64,000 nt of DNA from Lacimicrobium alkaliphilum (GTDB lineage Bacteria > Pseudomonadota > Gammaproteobacteria > Enterobacterales > Alteromonadaceae). The notes under the pieces are model-generated. The model did not search any database. It had not been told where the DNA came from and saw only the letters and a list, made by a program, of their open reading frames with translations. The stretch is from the NCBI RefSeq assembly GCF_002591895.1, contig NZ_NISX01000002.1, positions 62,001 to 126,000 on the forward strand, written 5' to 3'. How positions within the stretch are numbered: the first letter of the stretch is position 1; each line of letters starts with the position of its first letter. The position numbers were made by a program, and so were the translations under genes. Shown here in pieces: positions 55,523-64,000 of this stretch.

Positions 55523-56322
55523 TGCGTACCTTTGTCATCGGCGATATTCAGGGCTGTTATTCAGCTCTGAGGCGCTTACTTGATCATGTTAACTTCGAGC
55601 CAGATACAGACAAAATCTGGGGAGCCGGCGATCTGATTGGGCGAGGCCCGGAGTCTTTGCAGACGTTACGTTTTTTTACATCCCTGGGTGACAACGCGAA
55701 TTCTGTACTGGGCAACCACGATCTGCATTTTCTTGCCATACATTCTGGTATTAAATCTCCCAAAACCCAGGACAAATTTGCCCCCATACTAAACGCAACC
55801 GATCGAGATGCACTCGTGGACTGGCTTAGGCGACGCCCTATGACCTGGATGCCCGACGCTGATACGTTACTGAGTCATGCCGGACTGTATCCGGACTGGA
55901 CCATCAAACAGGCGTCTGAGCTGGGCTCAGAAGTCGAAGAGGTTCTGCGTAGTGCTGACTGGCAAGAGTTGCTTACTAATATGTATACCAATAATGCTCA
56001 GGCCTGGGGTGATGATTTGCCGGGGCTGCAAAGGCAGGTGTTTATTATTAATGCACTCACCAGAATGCGCTGGGTTAACTCGGATCTGAAACTGGATCTG
56101 CAGAGTAAATCCGGACTGAACGATGTACCAGAAGGTCTCTACCCCTGGTTTAGCCATCCGCGGCGGAAACTTTCGTCGGGTCAGCGCGTATTGTTCGGCC
56201 ATTGGGCTGCGCTTGCTGGCACGACAGGGCAACCCAATTGTATTGCCCTGGACACAGGTTATATTTGGGGTGGAAAGCTGACTACTTTAGAATTAGAAAA
56301 TGGCAGGGTCTATCAGATTTAA
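55522..56322 (+). CDS. apaH: Symmetrical bis(5'-nucleosyl)-tetraphosphatase ApaH
   Basis: 266 residues of the metallophosphatase fold: I-G-D-I-Q-G-C-Y, G-D-L-I-G-R-G-P, G-N-H-D-L-H and a later G-H-W-A-A-L. It cleaves Ap4A to two ADP and also removes Np4-type RNA caps. It overlaps apaG by one base and ends the conserved operon; a 290-bp spacer follows. Confidence 0.95.
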   Translation: MRTFVIGDIQGCYSALRRLLDHVNFEPDTDKIWGAGDLIGRGPESLQTLRFFTSLGDNANSVLGNHDLHFLAIHSGIKSPKTQDKFAPILNATDRDALVDWLRRRPMTWMPDADTLLSHAGLYPDWTIKQASELGSEVEEVLRSADWQELLTNMYTNNAQAWGDDLPGLQRQVFIINALTRMRWVNSDLKLDLQSKSGLNDVPEGLYPWFSHPRRKLSSGQRVLFGHWAALAGTTGQPNCIALDTGYIWGGKLTTLELENGRVYQI

Positions 56323-56561
56323 GAATAAATTCTTTACGTCGATACAAAGACTTAGCATAAGTTCAGATCCAAGTGACCAGAGTGGGCAGATGTCAGCAGC
56401 AGATGAAAATGTATTGAGCCAGGACCGGTTTTAATGGTCTGATCACCTCAAATTGACAATATCTAACGCGGCATAAAGGGCTTTTGTCCCGTCCTTGGCG
56501 AATTTACAGGTATTTTAACGTCATCTGGGTATATATTGGCAGGTGATCTAAACCCATTACT

Positions 56562-56577
56562 CTGGTAATTTTACCAG
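56562..56577 (+). promoter_or_regulatory. Perfect palindrome upstream of the chemoreceptor gene
   Basis: CTGGTAA-TT-TTACCAG is a 16-bp perfect inverted repeat ending 37 bp before the chemoreceptor start and just before TATAAG. It could be an operator or overlap the promoter. No known regulator is assigned. Confidence 0.4.
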
Positions 56578-56614
56578 TATAAGAATCGTTCAATAGCTGT
56601 CCCGGGGACTATCT

Positions 56615-58639
56615 ATGAAATTAACCGTAGCAATGCGCGTCATCGGTGGCTTTGCCATCATCACTCTGCTGCTATTTATTATCAGCATTTTCTCTTTAGT
56701 TAATCTCAGCAGCGTAGACTCAGCGGTTGAAGAAGTGAATGAACTCGCGATTCCTACCCTGCAAGGTAGCAGTGGCCTTAAGGTGTCCTTCGTCAATATG
56801 GGCAGAATCACTTTTGAAGCCTTTTATGAATCAGATCTGACCAGACTCGATGCGCTGCAGGAACAACTGAACAACAGCCGTAATAATTTTGAAAATCAGT
56901 TGAAAAAACTAAAATCGGCGGTAGGTTCCCAGGCTGCACTAACCAGATCCCTTAATGACGTTGAAGCGATTTACAGAGATTATGAAGCAAACGTAACCCG
57001 GATGTTTGATAACCGGCGCAATGACCTGCAATTAGGGCAGAGGTTATCTATGCAGTTGATGACACTGGAGGATAATACCGACGACACGTCCATGTTATTG
57101 CTGGATTTCTCCGATCTCAGTGAGGCCCGCAATGGTGGCCCACTGGCTGAAGCGGCCAAAATCGGAACAGATCTGGAAACAGAACTGATGTCACTGATTA
57201 GTGTGGCATCGCAATATAACAAGACCGCTGACCTGACCCGTGCGGAAACCATCGGTAACGAGTTCAGATTAACCATGGATAATGTGCTGAGCACGAAACA
57301 GAGGATGATCGACAGTACCTCTGGCAGTGACACGAGCGGTATGCTCTCAGATATTGAGGAAATGATTCTGGATATTGAGAGCACCGTCACCTCTTCGCAA
57401 GGGATCCTGAATAATCAGGTTTCCAGACTTGAAAATCAGGCAGACGCCAGTGATGCTTTAGCCGACTCGGAAGCCAATATCACTGCCGCCGTTGCTGATC
57501 TGAATGCCCTGTTAAAACAAGCCAATGATATCACCGCAGTTGCCAAAGAAGATGTCGCCGACTCTGTCGCTACCGGCACCACCAGTACAATTATCATTAT
57601 GTTGGTGTCTGCGGGCGTGGCCGCCGCCATTGCATTTTTCAGTGTCAGAGCCATTACCGTGCCACTGAACAAGGTCAACGAAATGCTGCATGTGGTGTCA
57701 GGAGGTGATCTGACTCAGAAGCTGGATGACTCTTCTAAAGATGAATTTGGTGAGCTTGCAAGAAATTGTAATAACCTTATCGACAGCCTGAAAAACCTGA
57801 TATCCGGCATCAGTTCAAGAGCCAGCCAACTCGCCGCGGCCTCTGAACAAACATCTGCGGTGACGGCTCAGACCACCAAGTCTATTCAGGAACAGAAGTC
57901 TCAGATTGCTCAGGTGGCCACGGCTACTACAGAGATGAACAGTACCTCACAACTGGTATCACAAAGCGCTGAAGATACCCTTAATGAAATTCGCAATGCC
58001 GATTCTGAAGCGGAAAAGGTTAAAGTCATTTCCGAAGAAAACAGAACCACTATTATGGCGCTGGCACAGGAAGTAGAAAAAGCCAGCGATGTGATCAACA
58101 AACTCAATCAGGACAGTGCCAGTATTGGTGGAATACTCGATGTGATTCGGGGCGTTGCCGATCAAACCAATCTTCTTGCCCTGAATGCCGCCATAGAAGC
58201 GGCCAGAGCCGGCGAACAGGGGCGTGGCTTTGCGGTGGTAGCAGATGAAGTCAGAACCCTTGCCAGCCGCACACAGGAGTCAACGCAGGAAATCCAGTCG
58301 ATGATTGAAATTCTGCAGGCCGGTGCCGAAAAAGCCGTAACCGTGATGCAACAAGGTAAACAGCAAGCCGAGGTTTGTGTAACACAGACAGAGAAGGCGA
58401 CTTCAGCGTTAGATTTGATCACCAATGCGGTACACAAAGCCCATGATGTCTCTACCCAGATAGAACAGTCAGCGAGAGAACAACATCAGGTGTCGCAGGA
58501 AATCAGTGAGAAGCTTGAGAATATCGTTGCTATTGCTGAAGAAACATCGACCGGTGCAGAACAAACCACAGACTCCAGCCATGAAGTGGCTAAGCTGGCC
58601 GATGAACTGCAGGGCTCTGTACGCCAGTTCAGGGTTTAA
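56615..58639 (+). CDS. Methyl-accepting chemotaxis protein
   Basis: 674 residues. One membrane helix at about 10-32, a mostly helical periplasmic sensor of about 290 residues, a second helix at about 324-346, then HAMP (P-L-N-K-V-N-E-M-L), and the cytoplasmic signalling domain whose tip has [18 protein letters not shown] and [10 protein letters not shown]. It should pass ligand binding to CheA/CheW. The C-terminus (Q-F-R-V) lacks a CheR-tethering pentapeptide. The gene lies between apaH and folA and interrupts the gene order seen in enterobacteria. Confidence 0.93.
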   Translation: MKLTVAMRVIGGFAIITLLLFIISIFSLVNLSSVDSAVEEVNELAIPTLQGSSGLKVSFVNMGRITFEAFYESDLTRLDALQEQLNNSRNNFENQLKKLKSAVGSQAALTRSLNDVEAIYRDYEANVTRMFDNRRNDLQLGQRLSMQLMTLEDNTDDTSMLLLDFSDLSEARNGGPLAEAAKIGTDLETELMSLISVASQYNKTADLTRAETIGNEFRLTMDNVLSTKQRMIDSTSGSDTSGMLSDIEEMILDIESTVTSSQGILNNQVSRLENQADASDALADSEANITAAVADLNALLKQANDITAVAKEDVADSVATGTTSTIIIMLVSAGVAAAIAFFSVRAITVPLNKVNEMLHVVSGGDLTQKLDDSSKDEFGELARNCNNLIDSLKNLISGISSRASQLAAASEQTSAVTAQTTKSIQEQKSQIAQVATATTEMNSTSQLVSQSAEDTLNEIRNADSEAEKVKVISEENRTTIMALAQEVEKASDVINKLNQDSASIGGILDVIRGVADQTNLLALNAAIEAARAGEQGRGFAVVADEVRTLASRTQESTQEIQSMIEILQAGAEKAVTVMQQGKQQAEVCVTQTEKATSALDLITNAVHKAHDVSTQIEQSAREQHQVSQEISEKLENIVAIAEETSTGAEQTTDSSHEVAKLADELQGSVRQFRV

Positions 58640-58648
58640 AACTTGCAA

Positions 58649-59008
58649 TTTCACCGCGGAGTCGCAGAGTTCGCGGAGTGGAACAAGTTTTCAGTCGTAG
58701 CCCGTATAAAGCGAAGCGGAATACGGGGATTACTCCACTGCCCAAAACGTTGAATCCACCGCAGAGCCGCGGAGAACGCGGAGGTCAAAGAGATTATCGG
58801 TGTAAATCTCTGCGCCCTCTGCGACCCTGCGGTTAAATAGTTTTTGTCAAAGATCACTAGATGCCCGATAACGGTATTCGGGCATCACACAAACCATTAG
58901 ATCCTCTGCGAGATGGAATCTATTCGACAAATATCCTGGGGCAGTCCAATAAATTGGCCCCTACAAGGTATGCTCTTCTCCGTGATCTCCGCGTCTCTGC
59001 GGTGAAAT
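58649..59008. repeat. Composite nested CRCAGAG repeat region (copy 5)
   Basis: This 400-bp spacer between the chemoreceptor and folA holds an outer pair of arms (58649-58680 and 58977-59008, both TTTCACCGC-type ends facing each other). It also holds a complete inner hairpin element (58754-58838), a 27-bp GCGAAGCGGA repeat (58701-58727) and a small ATGCCCGA / TCGGGCAT hairpin (58861-58885). No gene is supported in it. Confidence 0.75.
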
Positions 59009-59042
59009 CTGTTTTTGATGTGGTTCGTGGTAAAAAGCTTCT

Positions 59043-59552
59043 TTAAACTTCCAGCACCTTGCGTCGTTGCAGGGTTTTAAATACCAATGGATAGGGGTTC
59101 TCTACATCAGCCTGCACATGTTCTTCTTCCAGAGCACGCCAGTTGGCCTCTGCCTGATAGTCCGGAAAATAGGTATCTCCTGCCACATCCAGCTTTATCT
59201 CAGTAATATACAGGCGCTCGCACAGCGGCAGAAAGTGGCTGTACAATGTGCCCCCTCCTATCACCATTATTTCTTCTGGTTGTTCTTGCTGCGCTAGTTC
59301 CAGGGCATGCTCCGGGCTTTCAGCCCGTTCAACACCCTCAGCCTTAAACGCCGGATCACTGCTGACCACAATATTCTTTCTCCCGGGCAATGGCTTGCCG
59401 ATAGACTCAAAAGTCTTACGCCCCATCACCACAGGCTTACCCAGGGTTACTTTTTTAAAATGTTTAAGATCGGCAGGCAGATGCCAGGGCATACGGTTCG
59501 CAGAACCTATTACACGCCCCTTGGCCATTGCCGCTATCATTGATATTCGCAT
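59043..59552 (-). CDS. folA: Dihydrofolate reductase FolA
   Basis: About 169 residues. I choose the ATG at 59552 because GAGGA stands just before it; an earlier ATG at 59564 overlaps the obgE stop. It has I-S-M-I-A-A-M-A, the M-P-W-H-L-P-A-D-L-K-H-F segment with the catalytic Asp, M-G-R-K-T-F-E-S-I-G and V-I-G-G-G-T-L-Y. It reduces dihydrofolate to tetrahydrofolate. It follows obgE directly on the same strand. Confidence 0.95.
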   Translation of the reverse strand: MRISMIAAMAKGRVIGSANRMPWHLPADLKHFKKVTLGKPVVMGRKTFESIGKPLPGRKNIVVSSDPAFKAEGVERAESPEHALELAQQEQPEEIMVIGGGTLYSHFLPLCERLYITEIKLDVAGDTYFPDYQAEANWRALEEEHVQADVENPYPLVFKTLQRRKVLEV

Positions 59553-59560
59553 TCTGTTCC

Positions 59561-60754
<1,194 letters not shown>

Positions 60755-60830
60755 CTACCGGATTAATATTGCATTTCGATGTTGTCTTGCCGGTTTAGCC
60801 CCCTTTGCCAGAGAACAAACAAGGAGCAAA

Positions 60831-60856
60831 AAAAAACCCCGCTTCGGCGGGGCTTT
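60831..60856 (-). terminator. Rho-independent terminator after rpmA
   Basis: CCCCGC-TTCG-GCGGGG stem with a stable tetraloop, followed on the minus strand by eight or more T. It ends the rplU-rpmA transcript before obgE. Confidence 0.9.
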
Positions 60857-60877
60857 TCAAGTTATATGAGCTGCCGT

Positions 60878-61135
60878 TTACTCAGAAACGATACTCACAT
60901 ACTTGCGGTTCTGGGGACCTTTTACTTCAAACTGAACTTTGCCGCTCTCAAGAGCGAAAAGGGTGTGATCCTTGCCCAAACCTACGTTGTTGCCAGCATG
61001 AAACTTAGTACCACGCTGACGAACAATAATGCTACCGGCCAGTACCGACTCACCACCAAAACGCTTAACACCTAAACGTTTGCTTTCTGAATCGCGACCA
61101 TTACGAGTACTACCACCCGCCTTTTTATGTGCCAT
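60878..61135 (-). CDS. rpmA: 50S ribosomal protein L27
   Basis: 85 residues, starting [25 protein letters not shown] and [10 protein letters not shown] follow. The N-terminus reaches the peptidyl-transferase centre. GGAG precedes the ATG, 15 bp after rplU. Confidence 0.97.
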   Translation of the reverse strand: MAHKKAGGSTRNGRDSESKRLGVKRFGGESVLAGSIIVRQRGTKFHAGNNVGLGKDHTLFALESGKVQFEVKGPQNRKYVSIVSE

Positions 61136-61150
61136 CTGTCAGTACTCCTC

Positions 61151-61462
61151 TTAAGCGCTAATACTGGTAATCTTCACTTCAGTGAACCACTGGCGGTGGC
61201 CCATCTGAGTGCGTGAATGCTTACGACGACGGAACTTAACAATCTTGATCTTATCGCCACGACCATGAGTAACCACTTCCGCCTTAACTTTACCGCCATT
61301 AACAAATGGGGTACCAATCTTAATGTCATCACCGTTGCTGACCATTAACACATCGTCAAATTCAACAGACTCGCCAGGTGCGACTTCAATCTTTTCAAGA
61401 CGAACGGTTTGGCCTTCAGCCACACGGTGTTGTTTACCACCACTTTGGAAAACCGCGTACAT
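61151..61462 (-). CDS. rplU: 50S ribosomal protein L21
   Basis: 103 residues, [18 protein letters not shown] and [16 protein letters not shown] near the C-terminus. It binds 23S rRNA. It is first in the rplU-rpmA unit, with GGAG before the ATG, and is divergent from ispB as in other Gammaproteobacteria. Confidence 0.97.
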   Translation of the reverse strand: MYAVFQSGGKQHRVAEGQTVRLEKIEVAPGESVEFDDVLMVSNGDDIKIGTPFVNGGKVKAEVVTHGRGDKIKIVKFRRRKHSRTQMGHRQWFTEVKITSISA

Positions 61463-61517
61463 ACTTAACTCCGCTCTATGCGTCTACATGACGCTACAAT
61501 TCTAAAACAGGGCGCGA

Positions 61518-61546
61518 ATTGTACGTGAAGTGCGCAACCGGGGCAA
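61518..61546 (-). promoter_or_regulatory. Predicted sigma-70 promoter of rplU-rpmA
   Basis: On the minus strand TTGCCC and TACAAT are 17 bp apart, 56 bp upstream of the rplU ATG. Confidence 0.55.
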
Positions 61547-61731
61547 GAGCTATTGTCAAATTATTTCGCCGGCACACGCCCCGCATGACGGGGCCTTTGG
61601 TATAGTCCCCATCACCGCCTCAGCCCCTGTTATTATAACCAGATTATTTACAGGTTCTACTCACTGTACTGGAACAGAAATCAGATTTCTGCAAGAATGC
61701 CGCCAGACTCTAACAGACATGCCAAAAACAG

Positions 61732-62703
61732 ATGAAGATAGCGCAGATTCGCCAACTGGCAGAGCAGGATATGCAGGCGGTCAACCAGTTGATTCAGCAG
61801 CAGGTCAGCTCTGACGTAGCACTGATCAATCAGTTGGGCTTTTATATCGTCAACAGCGGCGGCAAGCGTATCCGCCCCCTGATTTGCGTACTCAGTGCCA
61901 GAGCCATGGGCATAAACACCAGTCAGCATCATACCCTTGCTGCCATCATCGAATTTATCCACACCGCCACCTTATTGCATGACGATGTAGTGGATGAGTC
62001 GACTATGCGACGTGGGCGCGAGACTGCCAATGAACTTTTTGGCAATCAGGCCAGTGTGTTGGTGGGTGATTTTCTGTATACCCGTTCTTTTCAGATGATG
62101 GTCAGCCTTGAACGCATGCGGGTAATGGAGATTCTCTCCGATGCCACCAATGTGATTGCCGAAGGTGAAGTATTGCAATTGATGAACTGTAATGATCCGC
62201 AGATTAGTGAACAACGCTATATGCAGGTGATTTACAGTAAAACCGCTCGCTTATTCGAGGCAGCCACCCAACTCGCTGCGATACTGACAGACCAGGACTC
62301 TACAACAGAAAGGGCTTTGCAAGACTACGGACGCTATCTGGGCACCGCCTTTCAGCTTATCGATGATGTGCTGGATTATGACGCCGACAGTGATAAAACC
62401 GGTAAGAACATCGGTGATGATCTGGCAGAGGGTAAACCCACATTGCCACTGCTTTACGCCATGTGGCATGGTAACCCTGAGCAAGCCGCGATGATCCGCC
62501 GGGCCATAGAAAAAGGCGATGGTCTGGCAGATCTTACCCCCATCTTGCAGACCATGACAGAAACCGGCGCGCTGGACTATACCCGCGAAAAAGCGATTCA
62601 GGCCTCCGAGCAGGCCATTGACGCTATCGAAAAGGTTGCCGACAGTGAATATAAACAGGCGTTAATAGCACTCGCGCGTCTGTCTGTGCAACGGGATGCA
62701 TAA
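61732..62703 (+). CDS. ispB: Octaprenyl-diphosphate synthase IspB
   Basis: 323 residues. It makes the polyprenyl side chain of ubiquinone and menaquinone. G-G-K-R-I-R-P, the first Asp-rich motif D-D-V-V-D-E-S (84-90) and the second L-I-D-D-V-L-D-Y-D are present; the residues before the first motif are small, fitting a long chain product. Divergent from rplU. Confidence 0.95.
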   Translation: MKIAQIRQLAEQDMQAVNQLIQQQVSSDVALINQLGFYIVNSGGKRIRPLICVLSARAMGINTSQHHTLAAIIEFIHTATLLHDDVVDESTMRRGRETANELFGNQASVLVGDFLYTRSFQMMVSLERMRVMEILSDATNVIAEGEVLQLMNCNDPQISEQRYMQVIYSKTARLFEAATQLAAILTDQDSTTERALQDYGRYLGTAFQLIDDVLDYDADSDKTGKNIGDDLAEGKPTLPLLYAMWHGNPEQAAMIRRAIEKGDGLADLTPILQTMTETGALDYTREKAIQASEQAIDAIEKVADSEYKQALIALARLSVQRDA

Positions 62704-62716
62704 CCGGCACAGCATT

Positions 62717-62751
62717 AGGCGGATTCTGCTCCGCCTGGGTGAGCAGAGTCC
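62717..62751. repeat. Two mutually exclusive hairpins after ispB
   Basis: AGGCGGA (62717-62723) can pair with TCCGCCT (62730-62736), or GGATTCTGCTC (62721-62731) with GAGCAGAGTCC (62741-62751; one G-U in RNA). They overlap, so only one forms at a time. No T run follows. They lie between the converging ispB and oxidoreductase genes. Confidence 0.45.
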
Positions 62752-62773
62752 GGGCATAATAGCCTCTGCAAGA

Positions 62774-63772
62774 TCATCTGTTATCGCCTGGATACACCAA
62801 ACCCACCTGCTTTCTGGCTTGTTCTATCACCGAAAGAACAGACTGGCTGAAAGACCAGCTGTTGATATCTGATTCAATACTTCCCCGCTTAATCAACTGC
62901 ACAAAATGCTCGATTTCATATCGCATAATGTCCAGATCCTGTTCAACACCCAGGTTCTCTACCGTTCCATCGTTCAAATACAACCGAATCTTTTTTATGA
63001 AAGAGACAAAGTCTATTTCAATCCTGCCAAGTTCCCCCTGAATTTCAGTGATGTTGTGCCCGTTGGAGATTTTCGAACAACTGATACTGGCTTGTTTGTC
63101 TGCATAATCAAGCAGCAGGTCTGTTGCTCCATCAACACCGGAGTCCAAAAAAAGACTGTTTGCCTGAATCTTGTCTGGCACTCCCCACAAATCAATTACC
63201 GGGCTTAGCGGATAAATGCCTAAATCCATTAACGCACCATTCGAAAACTCAGGCATAAACGTATTGATCGATTGCCCTTGCTTGTATAAATCGTATCTTG
63301 AAGAATACTGGCAATATTGCCCGATATATTTCCTGGGTACACCAATACGATGAAGCTGCTCTTTCAACACTTTGTAGTTAGGCATATGGGTAGTGAGTAA
63401 CGCTTCCATAAAACAGCGTTGATTCTGTCTGGCCGCAGCGTAAATACGTTCAAGCTCGGAGACATTGGTAGCAGAGGGCTTTTCTCCCAGAACATGCTTG
63501 CCAGCATTTAATAGTAATACCGCCTGCTCACAATGCAGAGCATTTGGTGAAGCAACATATACCGCATCAATCTCCTTATCCCGGGCGAGACTCTCTATAT
63601 CGGTATAGATTTTCACCGGTTCCGCACCATCAAGGTGCCTTTCAATAAAACGCTCAGCACTTTGAGTTTTCCTCGAATGAACTGCATGCAACGCGACTTC
63701 AGGAACCTTCTTCGCCGCACGGACAAAGCCCCCGGAAATTACATTGGTACCAATAATGCCAAATCTCACCAT
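62774..63772 (-). CDS. Gfo/Idh/MocA-family oxidoreductase
   Basis: About 332 residues from the ATG at 63772, which has AGAGGA upstream. It has an N-terminal Rossmann domain (F-G-I-I-G-T-N-V-I-S) and the family motif G-E-K-P-S-A (about 96-101) with the catalytic-site Lys. A C-terminal alpha/beta domain has D-L-G-I-Y-P. Such enzymes act on sugars or inositols with NAD(P). The substrate is not evident and no sugar gene adjoins it in the window. Confidence 0.88.
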   Translation of the reverse strand: MVRFGIIGTNVISGGFVRAAKKVPEVALHAVHSRKTQSAERFIERHLDGAEPVKIYTDIESLARDKEIDAVYVASPNALHCEQAVLLLNAGKHVLGEKPSATNVSELERIYAAARQNQRCFMEALLTTHMPNYKVLKEQLHRIGVPRKYIGQYCQYSSRYDLYKQGQSINTFMPEFSNGALMDLGIYPLSPVIDLWGVPDKIQANSLFLDSGVDGATDLLLDYADKQASISCSKISNGHNITEIQGELGRIEIDFVSFIKKIRLYLNDGTVENLGVEQDLDIMRYEIEHFVQLIKRGSIESDINSWSFSQSVLSVIEQARKQVGLVYPGDNR

Positions 63773-63952
63773 ACCTATCCTCTTTACCAATAACCGTTTT
63801 TTTAATACTGCCAGTTAGCAGGTCATTACGACTTTGAATCTGGCGGCTATTCTATCTTCCATGGTACATTCTTATACCTTCAAGCCCCATGCCCACAATT
63901 ATGGGTTTGAAACCCCGCGCCAGTTCCTGAATCGGCTCAAATGGCACAAGGG

Positions 63953-63980
63953 CAAAAAAAACCGGCTTTCGCCGGTTTAT
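63953..63980 (-). terminator. Terminator of a minus-strand gene beyond the right edge
   Basis: AAACCGGC-TTTC-GCCGGTTT has a run of eight T on the minus strand. It probably ends a gene entering the window from the right; no coding part of that gene is visible. Confidence 0.6.
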
Positions 63981-64000
63981 TGTTAACTGGAATTAACGCA

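Noticed and set aside
56473-56510. TAAAG followed by GGCGAAT as a flagellar sigma-28 promoter
   Set aside because: The spacer is several bases too long for that promoter type and the -10 part matches poorly.
58861-59046. 61-codon plus-strand frame in the repeat-rich spacer before folA
   Set aside because: It consists of repeat-derived sequence and has no ribosome-binding site.

Overview
The window looks like a chromosomal segment of a marine or saline gammaproteobacterium, most likely a member of the Alteromonadales (Alteromonadaceae-like). This rests on the gene content: a complete Na+-translocating NADH:quinone reductase operon with apbE and nqrM, FabV, a TonB-dependent receptor of the Alteromonadales/Caulobacterales sugar type, a PEP-CTERM-associated PrsT protein, and the djlA/lptD-surA-pdxA-rsmA-apaG-apaH cluster. 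Taxonomy is inference from gene order and protein character. I see no tRNA or rRNA gene, CRISPR array, prophage or insertion sequence.

Left part (1-11 kb): a zinc carboxypeptidase cut by the left edge, an OmpW porin, and then a carbohydrate-uptake locus. The locus holds a flavin-dependent tryptophan-halogenase-like protein, a TonB-dependent receptor, a TetR-type regulator, a glutamate-receptor-like potassium channel and a GH13 alpha-glucosidase. The same 14-bp palindrome, with a central CG, lies upstream of both the receptor and the glucosidase, so the two transcription units are probably one maltodextrin-type regulon. The halogenase is downstream of the receptor.

11-25 kb: a very long TPR lipoprotein (PrsT family), the RNA helicase DeaD, siroheme synthase CysG, a secreted transglutaminase-like protein, a PIN-PhoH protein, and rapA-rluA-DUF3530. 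25-33 kb: a small unknown protein, two large convergent lipoproteins (one with a cadherin-like/Ig module and an EF-hand-like loop, one built of two separately capped leucine-rich-repeat units), and an AmpG-like permease.

33-45 kb: nqrABCDEF, then apbE-nqrM behind a terminator and a dispersed repeat, then fabV and a TRAP transporter set (small permease, large permease, binding lipoprotein). 45-64 kb: bolA, an AlkB-type dioxygenase divergent from rlmG, a periplasmic cyclophilin, and the envelope and cofactor cluster djlA / lptD-surA-pdxA-rsmA-apaG-apaH. These are followed by a chemoreceptor, folA-obgE, rpmA-rplU divergent from ispB, and a Gfo/Idh/MocA oxidoreductase.

A family of intergenic elements made of CRCAGAG-like units in long inverted arms occurs at five places (about 15.9, 18.7, 34.1, 48.2 and 58.7-59.0 kb). 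In two of these spacers it is accompanied by a second 27-bp repeat with the core GCGAAGCGGA. The strongest leads are the shared operator with the orphan halogenase, the receptor-channel, the doubly capped LRR lipoprotein and the composite repeat regions.
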